Notes: a model not told the origin generated them from the letters alone. Counted from the stretch's first letter, positions 1 through 5,419 are shown. The stretch: 5,903 bases of DNA from Ruminococcus sp. UBA4383 (GCA_002389995.1 DGRR01000117.1:1-5903); one strand, 5' to 3'. Numbers and translations: made by a program.

Positions 1-378
1 AGATACGGCTCTCATGAAAAGGAAATTTCAGGCGGAGCAAAATCTACCACAAATAACCGTATGGAACTTATGGGAGTTATCGAGGGGCTTTCCGCCCTCA
101 AAGAACCATGTAACGTCACTGTTACAACCGACAGCAAATATGTCGTTGACAGCATTACAAAAGGTTGGGTCTACCTGTGGAAGAAAAAAAACTGGATAAA
201 GTCAGACGGCAAAAAAGCCCTGAATGTTGATTTATGGGAAAAACTTATCCCGCTCCTCGAAAAACATTATGTACAGTTCGTCTGGGTAAAAGGTCATGCA
301 GGACACCCCGAAAATGAACGCTGTGACACACTCGCTGTACAGCAGAGAGATATATATTCACTAAAACAGGAGGATTAA
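1..378 (+). CDS. rnhA: Ribonuclease HI, 5' end missing (partial)
   Basis: RNase HI cuts the RNA strand of RNA-DNA hybrids in the cytoplasm (R-loops, primers). The frame is open from base 1, so the start lies outside the window. By comparison with E. coli RNase HI about 26 N-terminal residues are missing, including the first catalytic aspartate. In the visible 125 residues, NNRMEL carries the catalytic Glu (residue 22), TTDSKYV the second Asp (44), and GHAGHPENERCD the flexible His (99) and last Asp (109). The basic WKKKNW stretch matches the substrate-binding handle of the E. coli-type enzyme. The stop codon lies just downstream of the AGGAGG that serves the desulfurase gene, only 2 nt before its ATG, so the two are almost certainly co-transcribed. 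An internal ATG at 61 opens the same frame but falls inside the catalytic core, so it is not the real start. The family call is very secure. Confidence 0.95.
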   Translation, partial: RYGSHEKEISGGAKSTTNNRMELMGVIEGLSALKEPCNVTVTTDSKYVVDSITKGWVYLWKKKNWIKSDGKKALNVDLWEKLIPLLEKHYVQFVWVKGHAGHPENERCDTLAVQQRDIYSLKQED

Positions 379-380
379 AA

Positions 381-1571
381 ATGGAAAAAAGATTTATATA
401 TGCCGATAATGCCGCAACAACCTGCGTATCTCAGAAAGTACTCGATGCTATGCTCCCGTACTTCACTACCGCTTACGGCAACCCGTCAAGTATATATAAA
501 CTCGGCAGAGATGCTCAGAGAGATGTCGAAGCCGCAAGAGTTAAAGTCGCAAAGGCTATCGGTGCAGACCCCAATGAAATATTCTTTACAAGCTGCGGCT
601 CTGAATCCGATAACTGGGCTATAAAAGGTACTGCTGAAAGACTTGCAAAAAGAGGCAAGAAACATATTGTTACATCTGTATTTGAACACCATGCTGTTCT
701 TCATACAACTCAGTACCTCGAAAAACAGGGCTTTGAAGTAACATATATTCCCGTTGACGAAAAAGGTCTTATCAATCCCGAAGATGTAAGAAATGCTATA
801 AGAGAAGATACCGCTCTTGTAACTATTATGTATGCAAATAACGAAATAGGTACTATCCAGCCCATTGACGAAATTGCAAAAATCTGCAAGGAGAAAAAAG
901 TTATTTTCCATACTGATGCTGTACAGGCTGTCGGTCATGTCGAAATAAATGTCCATGAACAGGGTATAGATATGCTCTCCCTCTCAGGTCATAAAATACA
1001 CGCCCAGAAAGGCATTGGCGCACTGTATGTAAGAAAAGGCATAGCCCTCCCCAATCTCATTCACGGAGGCGGTCAGGAAAGAAACAAGAGAGCAGGTACT
1101 GAAAATGTTCCCGCAATAGTTGGTCTCGGAGTAGCTGCTGAGGAGGCTGTAAAGAATATTTCCGAAAAGGCTGCAATAATAACTCCCAGAAGAAACAGGC
1201 TTATTGACGGAATATTGAAACTTCCATATACAAGACTTAACGGCGACAGGGACAAGAGACTCCCAGGAAATCTCAATATCTCCATTGAAGGAATTGAAGG
1301 CGAATCACTTCTTCTTATGCTCGATATGAACGGAATCTGCGCATCATCAGGTTCAGCCTGCACATCAGGTTCGCTTGACCCGTCACACGTTCTTCTTTCA
1401 ATAGGTCTTAAACATGAAGTCGCACACGGTTCACTCAGACTTTCAATAGATGAGAATGTTTCCGATGAAGATGTTGATTATATTCTTGAAGTTATCCCGA
1501 AAGTTGTTGAGCGTCTGCGTTCAATGTCACCCGTATGGGAAAAGATGATGAAAGGCGAAAAGTACGAATAA
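381..1571 (+). CDS. nifS: Cysteine desulfurase, group I NifS/IscS type
   Basis: This PLP enzyme converts L-cysteine to L-alanine and passes the released sulfur, as a persulfide, to a scaffold for Fe-S cluster assembly and possibly to tRNA thiolation. At 396 residues it is full length. The N-terminus YADNAATT is typical. EHHA (102-105) and HTDAVQ (178-183, Asp179) are cofactor contacts, SGHK places the Schiff-base lysine at Lys205, and RAGTEN (238-242) is conserved. The catalytic Cys327 sits in SSGSACTSGSLDPSHVL, the long flexible loop of group I enzymes, unlike the short loop of SufS. AGGAGG at 368-373 lies 7 nt before the ATG and overlaps the end of rnhA. The scaffold gene downstream is the expected sulfur acceptor, though another small gene and a repeat lie between them. 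The choice between the names nifS and iscS is conventional; the sequence alone does not settle it. Confidence 0.96.
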   Translation: MEKRFIYADNAATTCVSQKVLDAMLPYFTTAYGNPSSIYKLGRDAQRDVEAARVKVAKAIGADPNEIFFTSCGSESDNWAIKGTAERLAKRGKKHIVTSVFEHHAVLHTTQYLEKQGFEVTYIPVDEKGLINPEDVRNAIREDTALVTIMYANNEIGTIQPIDEIAKICKEKKVIFHTDAVQAVGHVEINVHEQGIDMLSLSGHKIHAQKGIGALYVRKGIALPNLIHGGGQERNKRAGTENVPAIVGLGVAAEEAVKNISEKAAIITPRRNRLIDGILKLPYTRLNGDRDKRLPGNLNISIEGIEGESLLLMLDMNGICASSGSACTSGSLDPSHVLLSIGLKHEVAHGSLRLSIDENVSDEDVDYILEVIPKVVERLRSMSPVWEKMMKGEKYE

Positions 1572-1900
1572 TGGACTTTTTGGATAAATTATTCGGCAAA
1601 AAATCGGATTCATCGAAAGATACTGCCCCTGATACAGGTTCTTCATGTTTTGTTGCAGAGAAAATATTTGACCTTAACGGTTTTGTCTCCGCAGAGGGAG
1701 AAGTCATAGAAGGTTCTTTCGGCACGGGCGACAAGGTATATATAGATAACCTTTCGGGCAAATACAGGGAAGCATATATTGAAGAAATACGCATTGAAAA
1801 TCAGACAGCCGAAACAGTTACGGAAAATCAGGAGGCTTTGTTTATTCTCCGTGGCATAAGTATTGATGAGATACAACAGGGCGATATGATAATCAAATAA
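1571..1900 (+). CDS. Small protein resembling a free-standing EF-Tu domain II beta-barrel
   Basis: The protein has 109 residues and its function is unknown. Residues 1-11 (MDFLDKLFGKK) form a short basic amphipathic start, and about 12-25 is a Ser/Asp-rich linker. Residues 27-109 read like the second domain of translational GTPases: a FVAEKIFDLNG strand, GEVIEGSFGTGDKVYI (43-58, matching the G-x-V-x-x-G-x-x-x-x-G-D-x-V pattern), and a closing FILRGISIDEIQQGDMI (91-107) that parallels EF-Tu's LLRGVKREEIERGQVL. No GTP-binding P-loop or other G-domain motif is present, so GTPase activity is not expected. I chose the ATG at 1571 because it overlaps the desulfurase stop (TAATG), which suggests translational coupling. 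The same frame opens at 1535, but that start would lie deep inside nifS. The position between a desulfurase and a scaffold hints at a role in Fe-S assembly, but that is inference from context only. The fold assignment rests on reading the pattern by eye. Confidence 0.8.
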   Translation: MDFLDKLFGKKSDSSKDTAPDTGSSCFVAEKIFDLNGFVSAEGEVIEGSFGTGDKVYIDNLSGKYREAYIEEIRIENQTAETVTENQEALFILRGISIDEIQQGDMIIK

Positions 1901-1909
1901 ATAAAAAAC

Positions 1910-2005
1910 AAGAGGAAATTTTCGCCCTTGTGCTGAGAGTGAACGGAACAAAGTGCAGTGAACGAAAGCACAAGGCTTAAATGGCGAAAATTGACGATTT
2001 TAAAT
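1910..2005. repeat. 96-bp hairpin-forming tandem repeat, copy 1
   Basis: This is the first of two head-to-tail units in the gap between the EF-Tu-domain-like gene and the scaffold gene. The unit contains nested inverted repeats. The outer arms AATTTTCGCC (1917-1926) and GGCGAAAATT (1983-1992) match perfectly over 10 bp. The inner arms CTTGTGCT (1927-1934) and AGCACAAG (1967-1974) match over 8 bp. An unpaired 8-nt bulge (1975-1982) lies on the right-hand side. The apical part holds AGTGAACG twice as a direct repeat (1938-1945 and 1957-1964). The transcript should fold into a long stem. No long T-run follows, so it is a poor intrinsic terminator. No coding frame on the plus strand is credible here. 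Confidence 0.9.
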
Positions 2006-2104
2006 AAGAGGAAATTTTCGCCCTTGTGCTGAGAGTGAACGGAACGAAGTGCAGTGAACGAAAGCACAAGGCTTAAATGGCGAAAATTGACGATTTTAAA
2101 TAAG
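2006..2104. repeat. 96-bp hairpin-forming tandem repeat, copy 2
   Basis: The second unit is offset from the first by exactly 96 bp. Across the unit I see one substitution (A at 1950, G at 2046). The nested arms are conserved at 2013-2022/2079-2088 and 2023-2030/2063-2070. Identity with copy 1 ends at about 2104, inside the AAGGAG (2102-2107) that is the ribosome site of the scaffold gene. At the end of copy 1 the equivalent bases read AAGAGG. The near-identity implies a recent duplication or strong homogenisation. Confidence 0.9.
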
Positions 2105-2114
2105 GAGTAAAATT

Positions 2115-2531
2115 ATGTTATACAGTGAAAAAGTTCTTGACCATTTTTCAAATCCAAGAAATGTAGGCGAAATCGAAAACGCTGACGGCGTGGGAGAAAT
2201 AGGCAACGCAAAATGCGGAGATATCATGAAAATGTATCTCAAAATAGATAACGGTATCATCACAGATGCAAAGTTTAAAACATTCGGCTGCGGTGCTGCT
2301 GTCGCAACATCTTCAATGGCTACTGAATTAATAAAGGGCAAGCCTATTGAGGACGCTCTCAAACTCACAAATGATGCCGTTGTAGAAGCTCTTGACGGAC
2401 TCCCAGCAGTAAAGATACACTGTTCTGTACTCGCTGAACAGGCTGTAAGGTCTGCCCTTTCGGATTACTACACAAGACAGGGTATAGACCCCCTCCCGAT
2501 AGTTGGCGAAATAAAAGAACCCGAAGAATAA
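2115..2531 (+). CDS. iscU: Iron-sulfur cluster scaffold protein, IscU/NifU N-terminal type
   Basis: This cytoplasmic scaffold assembles [2Fe-2S] or [4Fe-4S] clusters from iron and desulfurase-derived sulfur, then hands them to client proteins. At 138 residues it is a single-domain IscU-like protein, without the ferredoxin-like and C-terminal Nfu domains of full-length NifU. The three cluster cysteines are visible: Cys34 in AKCGD, Cys59 in FGCGAA, and Cys103 in IHCSVLAEQA. Asp36, which promotes cluster release in the family, is also present. LPAVK (96-100) corresponds to the HscA-binding LPPVK of E. coli IscU with one Pro-to-Ala change; no hscA or hscB is in the window. It lacks the insertion between the first two cysteines that I would expect in SufU, so the IscU/NifU group fits better. 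AAGGAG (2102-2107) with 7-nt spacing fixes the start. The gene is probably in the nifS transcript, but the 214-bp repeat region may alter its expression. Confidence 0.95.
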   Translation: MLYSEKVLDHFSNPRNVGEIENADGVGEIGNAKCGDIMKMYLKIDNGIITDAKFKTFGCGAAVATSSMATELIKGKPIEDALKLTNDAVVEALDGLPAVKIHCSVLAEQAVRSALSDYYTRQGIDPLPIVGEIKEPEE

Positions 2532-2536
2532 AAATT

Positions 2537-2574
2537 AAAAGTCAGATGCTTCATGATGAAGTATCTGACTTTTT
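2537..2574. terminator. Bidirectional intrinsic terminator between convergent genes
   Basis: A hairpin of about 17 bp starts 5 nt after the scaffold stop codon. AAAAGTCAGAT (2537-2547) pairs with ATCTGACTTTT (2563-2573). GCTTCA pairs with TGAAGT (one G-U pair) around a TGA loop. On the plus strand it ends in five Ts. On the minus strand the A-tract gives TTTTAATTTTT, so it can also end the sugar transferase transcript, whose stop codon is 10 nt away. Confidence 0.92.
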
Positions 2575-2583
2575 AAGATAAGA

Positions 2584-3423
2584 TTATTTTGCGCCCTTAC
2601 GCATGACAACTGCGCCGACAGTCTTGAACATCAGTTTAAGGTCAAGACCTATACTGCGTTTTCTGATGTATTCGACATCACCTTCAACCCATTTGTCAAA
2701 TTCCACATCACTGCGTCCTTCTGTCTGACAAATACATGAAAGTCCGCTCTTTACGAGCAGTCTGTCCATTTGCTGGGGAGTATACAGAACTACCTCACGG
2801 GGAAGCGGAGGTCGTGGACCTATGATGCTCATCTGTCCGAGAAATACGTTTAAAAGCTGCGGAAGCTCATCAATTGAAGTTTTTCGGAGGAATCCGCCTA
2901 CTCTTGTAATTCGTGGGTCATTATCGCTTTTGAAAGCAAGTCCGTCCGTCTGGTTATTTTTCTGAACTTCTGCAAAACGTTTTTCAGCGTCCATGCACAT
3001 GGTACGGAGTTTATACATTCTGAACGGTTTTCCGCCTTTTGTAAGGCGAATCTGTGAAAAGAACGGATTTCCCCTGTCGTCAATGTAAATAATCAGTGCT
3101 ACTGCACCTATCGGGACAGCAAGCACAGTCATGGCACAGGCAGATGCAACGATATCAAAAATTCTTTTTGTTACTTCATACATTTTACCGCCCGCAGGCT
3201 TTACTTTGCTGTATTTGAGAGTTTCTGAAACGCCCTGATAGAGAAGTCTGAGTGCGTGGTCATCAAATTCCAGAATAGGGTAATCCGTAACACCGCCCTT
3301 TGAAGTTTTTTCAAGAGATATAATCTTGGAATCTTTGCCATGTTTAAGGGATTCAAGCAATTCCCGTGTGACATCATTTTCTGAGAGACGCTTTTTTTTT
3401 GATTTCATTTTTTTTGAAGACAT
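2584..3423 (-). CDS. Polyprenyl-phosphate sugar-phosphate transferase (bacterial sugar transferase family)
   Basis: Enzymes of this family move a sugar phosphate from a UDP-sugar to undecaprenyl phosphate at the inner face of the membrane, the first step of capsule, exopolysaccharide or glycan synthesis. The protein has 279 residues. Residues 1-80 are a soluble Lys-rich extension. KRIFDIVAS (86-94) leads into one hydrophobic segment (about 91-113), the re-entrant or membrane helix of the monotopic class. FFSQIRLTKGGKPFRMYKLRTM (about 120-141), DPRITRVGGFLRKTSIDELPQLLNV (catalytic Asp-Glu pair at 185-186) and IIGPRPP (200-206) are family signatures. It lacks the four extra N-terminal membrane helices and CoA-binding-like domain of WcaJ-type enzymes. 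The start at 3423 follows AAAGGAG with 6-nt spacing; the longer frame from 3474 has no ribosome site. No glycosyltransferase neighbours are seen, so the sugar and the product are unknown. Confidence 0.93.
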   Translation of the reverse strand: MSSKKMKSKKKRLSENDVTRELLESLKHGKDSKIISLEKTSKGGVTDYPILEFDDHALRLLYQGVSETLKYSKVKPAGGKMYEVTKRIFDIVASACAMTVLAVPIGAVALIIYIDDRGNPFFSQIRLTKGGKPFRMYKLRTMCMDAEKRFAEVQKNNQTDGLAFKSDNDPRITRVGGFLRKTSIDELPQLLNVFLGQMSIIGPRPPLPREVVLYTPQQMDRLLVKSGLSCICQTEGRSDVEFDKWVEGDVEYIRKRSIGLDLKLMFKTVGAVVMRKGAK

Positions 3424-3557
3424 GACATTCTCCTTTCTTTCCGTCTGTATTTTTTGCGGTTTAGGACAAATCAAGTGGCATTATTGTTATATCAAATTAT
3501 AAAAAAATCCATAAATCGACTGATAAAATCAATTTCTGCATATAGTTTCTGAATACA

Positions 3558-3586
3558 AGTATAGCACATAATCGCAAAAGTGTCAA
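3558..3586 (-). promoter_or_regulatory. Sigma-A promoter for the sugar transferase gene
   Basis: Read on the minus strand, TTGACA (3586-3581) is followed by a 17-bp spacer and TATACT (3563-3558). A TGC directly before the -10 box gives an extended -10. Transcription should start near 3551, leaving a leader of about 128 nt before the ATG at 3423. I see no clear riboswitch or attenuator structure in that leader. Confidence 0.85.
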
Positions 3587-3691
3587 GTATTTTAAAAATA
3601 TAAAAACTATTCACATAAAATACTTATTCTATATTTACTAATTTAAGAAAAGCAGAAAAAGAAAAGTTAAAAGATACTGCTTAAAAGCGAC
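3587..3691. other. AT-rich intergenic stretch with no recognised feature
   Basis: The stretch lies upstream of the transferase promoter and before the terminator of the next gene, inside a 328-bp gene-free region (3424-3751). It is very rich in A and T, with no credible coding frame, no strong hairpin and no repeat that I can see. It could include an upstream promoter (UP) element for the adjoining promoter, but the sequence does not prove this. Confidence 0.5.
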
Positions 3692-3734
3692 AAAAAAGCC
3701 GTAATATCCCCTAAAACATCGGGATATACGGCTT
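3692..3734 (-). terminator. Intrinsic terminator of the CPCC-like gene
   Basis: On the minus strand AAGCCGTATATCCC pairs with GGGATATTACGGCTT, leaving a single bulged base and a loop of about 10 nt, followed directly by a run of six Ts. It begins about 17 nt after the stop codon at 3752. Confidence 0.9.
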
Positions 3735-3751
3735 ATTTTCATACAGCGGGC

Positions 3752-4372
3752 TTATTCGCTGTCATCTGTTTCGTGTACGATACCGCTTAATTCCTCAGCA
3801 TTTGGTTCTCTGACGAAAGGCACGGCACTTTCGGTGCAGGCACCGTATTTTTCAAAATTAATTTTAGCCTCATTGAGAGAGACTTTATTTGAACCGCCGT
3901 TATAGTCGGGGTCATTATTCTGTACGGGGTCATCTTCCCAGAAGCAGACGGGGCATATTTCGTGATTTCCCTCGGATTCCTCCATAGTATAGCAGCCGCA
4001 GCACTTGCATTTATGTTTGCCTGTTTTGTGGGAGATTAATTTTCTTGAAAGTTCCTCCCATTCCTTATCGGAACATTCTTTCACAAGTTCGACAGCCTCG
4101 CTTGTATCCCAGCCCTCATCATTCAGGGCGGACAGATAGCTTAAAACGAGTTCTTTTTCCTCTTTCGGGGAAGAATCCGCAGTTATATTGTATTTTTCGG
4201 CAAAGTCCATGAAAAAGTCATACAGATAAGGGTCGGCAGTTTTTCCGTCCGTCCACAGATAAGGGTCGATACCTGTAATAAGTTCGACAAAGCTTTCTGA
4301 TTTATCGTTGTTTTTCTGAAACTCGTCATAAAGAAAAGAGTATAAAACCAAAAGTAATTGATACTTAGTCAT
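3752..4372 (-). CDS. Protein with a C-terminal CPCC-like cysteine-rich domain
   Basis: The 206-residue product is soluble, acidic and of unknown role. Residues 1-110 are mostly helical in character (SFLYDEFQKN, YLYDFFMDFAEKY, a Lys/Glu-rich middle); I do not recognise that part. Residues 120-180 match the short CPCC family: KCKCCGCYTM (Cys122, 124, 125, 127), EICPVCFWEDDPVQ (Cys140, 143), then DPDYNGGSNKVSLNEAKINFEKYGA. The usual CPCC reads CKCC here, so the proline is replaced by lysine. The cysteines look like a zinc-ribbon metal site; metal binding is inference. The start at 4372 is preceded by AAAGGTGG with about 5-nt spacing. The upstream ATG at 4432 overlaps the promoter -35 box, so it cannot be used by this transcript. 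The gene is probably monocistronic, with its own promoter and terminator, although read-through from feoA is possible. Confidence 0.85.
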   Translation of the reverse strand: MTKYQLLLVLYSFLYDEFQKNNDKSESFVELITGIDPYLWTDGKTADPYLYDFFMDFAEKYNITADSSPKEEKELVLSYLSALNDEGWDTSEAVELVKECSDKEWEELSRKLISHKTGKHKCKCCGCYTMEESEGNHEICPVCFWEDDPVQNNDPDYNGGSNKVSLNEAKINFEKYGACTESAVPFVREPNAEELSGIVHETDDSE

Positions 4373-4403
4373 AACGACCACCTTTTTATAATTATCAAAG
4401 CTG

Positions 4404-4432
4404 ATTATAACATATATACTCAATTCTGTCAA
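4404..4432 (-). promoter_or_regulatory. Fully consensus sigma-A promoter for the CPCC-like gene
   Basis: On the minus strand there is an exact TTGACA (4432-4427), a 17-bp spacer and an exact TATAAT (4409-4404), with TGT directly before it as an extended -10. The predicted start of transcription is near 4397, about 25 nt before the ATG at 4372. This fixes the start codon, because ATG 4432 lies within the -35 box. I see no obvious operator palindrome. The promoter should be strong, perhaps constitutive. Confidence 0.92.
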
Positions 4433-4450
4433 GACCTTATTTACAAGGAT

Positions 4451-4672
4451 TCAAATTTTTATCACAGAGACAAGTGCCGAAGTATCATTATGCAGGGCAA
4501 TTACAGTGCCTCTGACCTGATAGGCGCAGATAGTCTTATTTTTTTTAATACATTCGACAGCGGTATTTTTTACAAATCCAAGGTCATAAAGGCGACAGCG
4601 CATTTTCCCGCTGATATTCACCGAGCTGACGAAACATTTTCCGCCCTCGTCTATACAGTCAAGTGTTGTCAT
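4451..4672 (-). CDS. feoA: FeoA domain protein, orphan
   Basis: FeoA is a small SH3-like beta-barrel protein in the cytoplasm that supports the ferrous iron permease FeoB. The 73-residue length fits the family. SGKMRCRLYDLGFVKNTAVE (21-40) and YQVRGTVIALH (51-61) are the recognisable FeoA blocks (R-x-R-L-x-x-L-G-x-x-x-x-T-x-V and Y-x-V-R-G-x-x-I-A-L). Five cysteines (6, 13, 26, 41, 49) are many for so short a protein. GGAGGG with 6-nt spacing sets the start, but this ribosome site lies in the arm of a hairpin. The gene follows the lipoprotein gene by 48 nt and has no promoter of its own that I can see. No feoB is downstream: the CPCC-like gene follows in the same direction from its own promoter. 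An iron role is plausible but not shown, since FeoA-like domains also occur in other settings. Confidence 0.85.
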   Translation of the reverse strand: MTTLDCIDEGGKCFVSSVNISGKMRCRLYDLGFVKNTAVECIKKNKTICAYQVRGTVIALHNDTSALVSVIKI

Positions 4673-4678
4673 AAAAAT

Positions 4679-4711
4679 CCCTCCACACAGTATACTATGC
4701 TGTGCAGGGGG
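4679..4711 (-). promoter_or_regulatory. Hairpin enclosing the feoA ribosome binding site
   Basis: The inverted repeat CCCTCCACACAGTAT / ATGCTGTGCAGGGGG spans the gap between the lipoprotein stop and feoA. On the minus-strand RNA, CCCCCUGCACAG pairs with CUGUGUGGAGGG, with G-U wobbles and one or two mismatches, so the GGAGGG ribosome site is in the 3' arm. ATTTTTATG follows immediately, so the element also resembles a weak intrinsic terminator for the lipoprotein gene. Either role, or both, would lower feoA expression relative to upstream genes. Confidence 0.65.
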
Positions 4712-4720
4712 ATATTGTTA

Positions 4721-5419
4721 TCAGAGTATATATGTTTTACCGTCTATTTCGTACAGATAGAGAGTTACCTCACGTCCGAGTCCTTCAATCAGCTGATAAC
4801 TTCCGCTTGCGAGGTCATACATACTGTAACCGCCGATATAGACAATTTTTCTTGAAGTTATTTTACTGAGAATATCGTCTCCTTCAATTTCTTTAAGTAT
4901 ACTGTCAACGTTATCGAAATAGGATTTTGATTCCTCATCTTCTTCTGTGAGTACGCCTGTTATATCAATATAGCTGAATGTAAAGTCTCCGAGCATATCG
5001 TGCAGATTATCATAATATGACTGCAAATAATCCTTAACATTGTCATATCCTGCCTGTTCATACGCATATTTAAGATAAGGCGGATAAAAAGTTTCGTTCA
5101 TAAGGTCAACATCAATATTATTCAGAGCATACATATAGTCGGTTATTTTATATACTTCGGGGAATTTTTCACCGTCAGCCTTAAAGAATCTGTTGTCAAA
5201 CTCGACAGCAATTTTAACATTTTCGTCATAGCTTGGTTTAAGTTCTGTGAGAGTAGCACCATACGGGAGATTTTCCTCATCAGCGTTATAGTTGTCGGGG
5301 AGGTTACCTGCGTCCACTCTGCCGCCTGATGAACTTTCATTTCCTGAACTGCATGAAGAAAAACTCATCAGTACAGCACATGAAAGAATCGCAGCGGCTT
5401 TCAATATAATCCTTTTCAT
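4721..5419 (-). CDS. Putative lipoprotein with an exported domain similar to the upstream protein
   Basis: The 232-residue protein has no function I recognise. Residues 1-22 are a signal peptide (MKR, hydrophobic core ILKAAAILSCAVLM) ending in SFSSC, a lipobox-like site with Cys23 as the likely lipidated residue. Phe at -3 is less usual than Leu. A Ser/Gly/Asn/Asp-rich linker (24-55) is typical of Gram-positive lipoproteins. The domain at about 84-232 begins FPEVYKITDYMYALNNIDVDL, continues with FYPPYLKYAYEQ, YDNLHDMLGDFTF and DNVDSIL, and ends EIDGKTYIL. The order of these blocks matches the partial upstream protein, suggesting an NTF2/SnoaL-like or small alpha+beta sensor domain on the cell surface; the fold is inference. 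CGGAGG lies 5 nt before the ATG, and the start is 11 nt after the upstream stop, so the two genes form an operon. Confidence 0.82.
   Translation of the reverse strand: MKRIILKAAAILSCAVLMSFSSCSSGNESSSGGRVDAGNLPDNYNADEENLPYGATLTELKPSYDENVKIAVEFDNRFFKADGEKFPEVYKITDYMYALNNIDVDLMNETFYPPYLKYAYEQAGYDNVKDYLQSYYDNLHDMLGDFTFSYIDITGVLTEEDEESKSYFDNVDSILKEIEGDDILSKITSRKIVYIGGYSMYDLASGSYQLIEGLGREVTLYLYEIDGKTYIL

Noticed and set aside
486..956. A 156-residue minus-strand open frame inside the desulfurase gene.
   Set aside because: It is fully antisense to a convincing conserved enzyme, its composition is Phe/Ser/Cys-rich noise, and it has no ribosome site.
1535..1570. Upstream start for the barrel protein (12 extra residues).
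   Set aside because: It lies inside the nifS C-terminal coding sequence. The TAATG overlap at 1571 gives a cleaner start matching the family-like MDFLDKLFGK beginning.
1643..2067. Minus-strand open frames crossing the tandem repeat, one containing a duplicated SFTALxSVHSQHKGENFLLF peptide.
   Set aside because: The peptide repeat is only the antisense reading of the 96-bp DNA repeat. There is no ribosome site, and the frames overlap the barrel gene. Similar spurious proteins may be annotated wherever this repeat occurs.
1910..2104. Possible CRISPR array.
   Set aside because: There are only two units, directly adjacent and almost identical over 96 bp, with no unique spacers and no cas genes.
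3424..3474. Upstream start for the sugar transferase (17 extra residues).
   Set aside because: There is no ribosome site before 3474, whereas AAAGGAG is well placed before 3423.
3481..3515. A TATAAT on the minus strand (near 3495-3502) as a second promoter closer to the sugar transferase gene.
   Set aside because: No acceptable -35 box lies 16-18 bp upstream. The promoter at 3558-3586 is far better.
4373..4432. Upstream start for the CPCC-like protein (20 extra residues).
   Set aside because: The ATG at 4432 falls in the -35 box of the consensus promoter and would not be in the mRNA made from it.
4358..4855. A 165-residue plus-strand open frame over feoA and the lipoprotein 3' end.
   Set aside because: It is antisense to two recognisable genes and to a consensus promoter. 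The product shows no motif.
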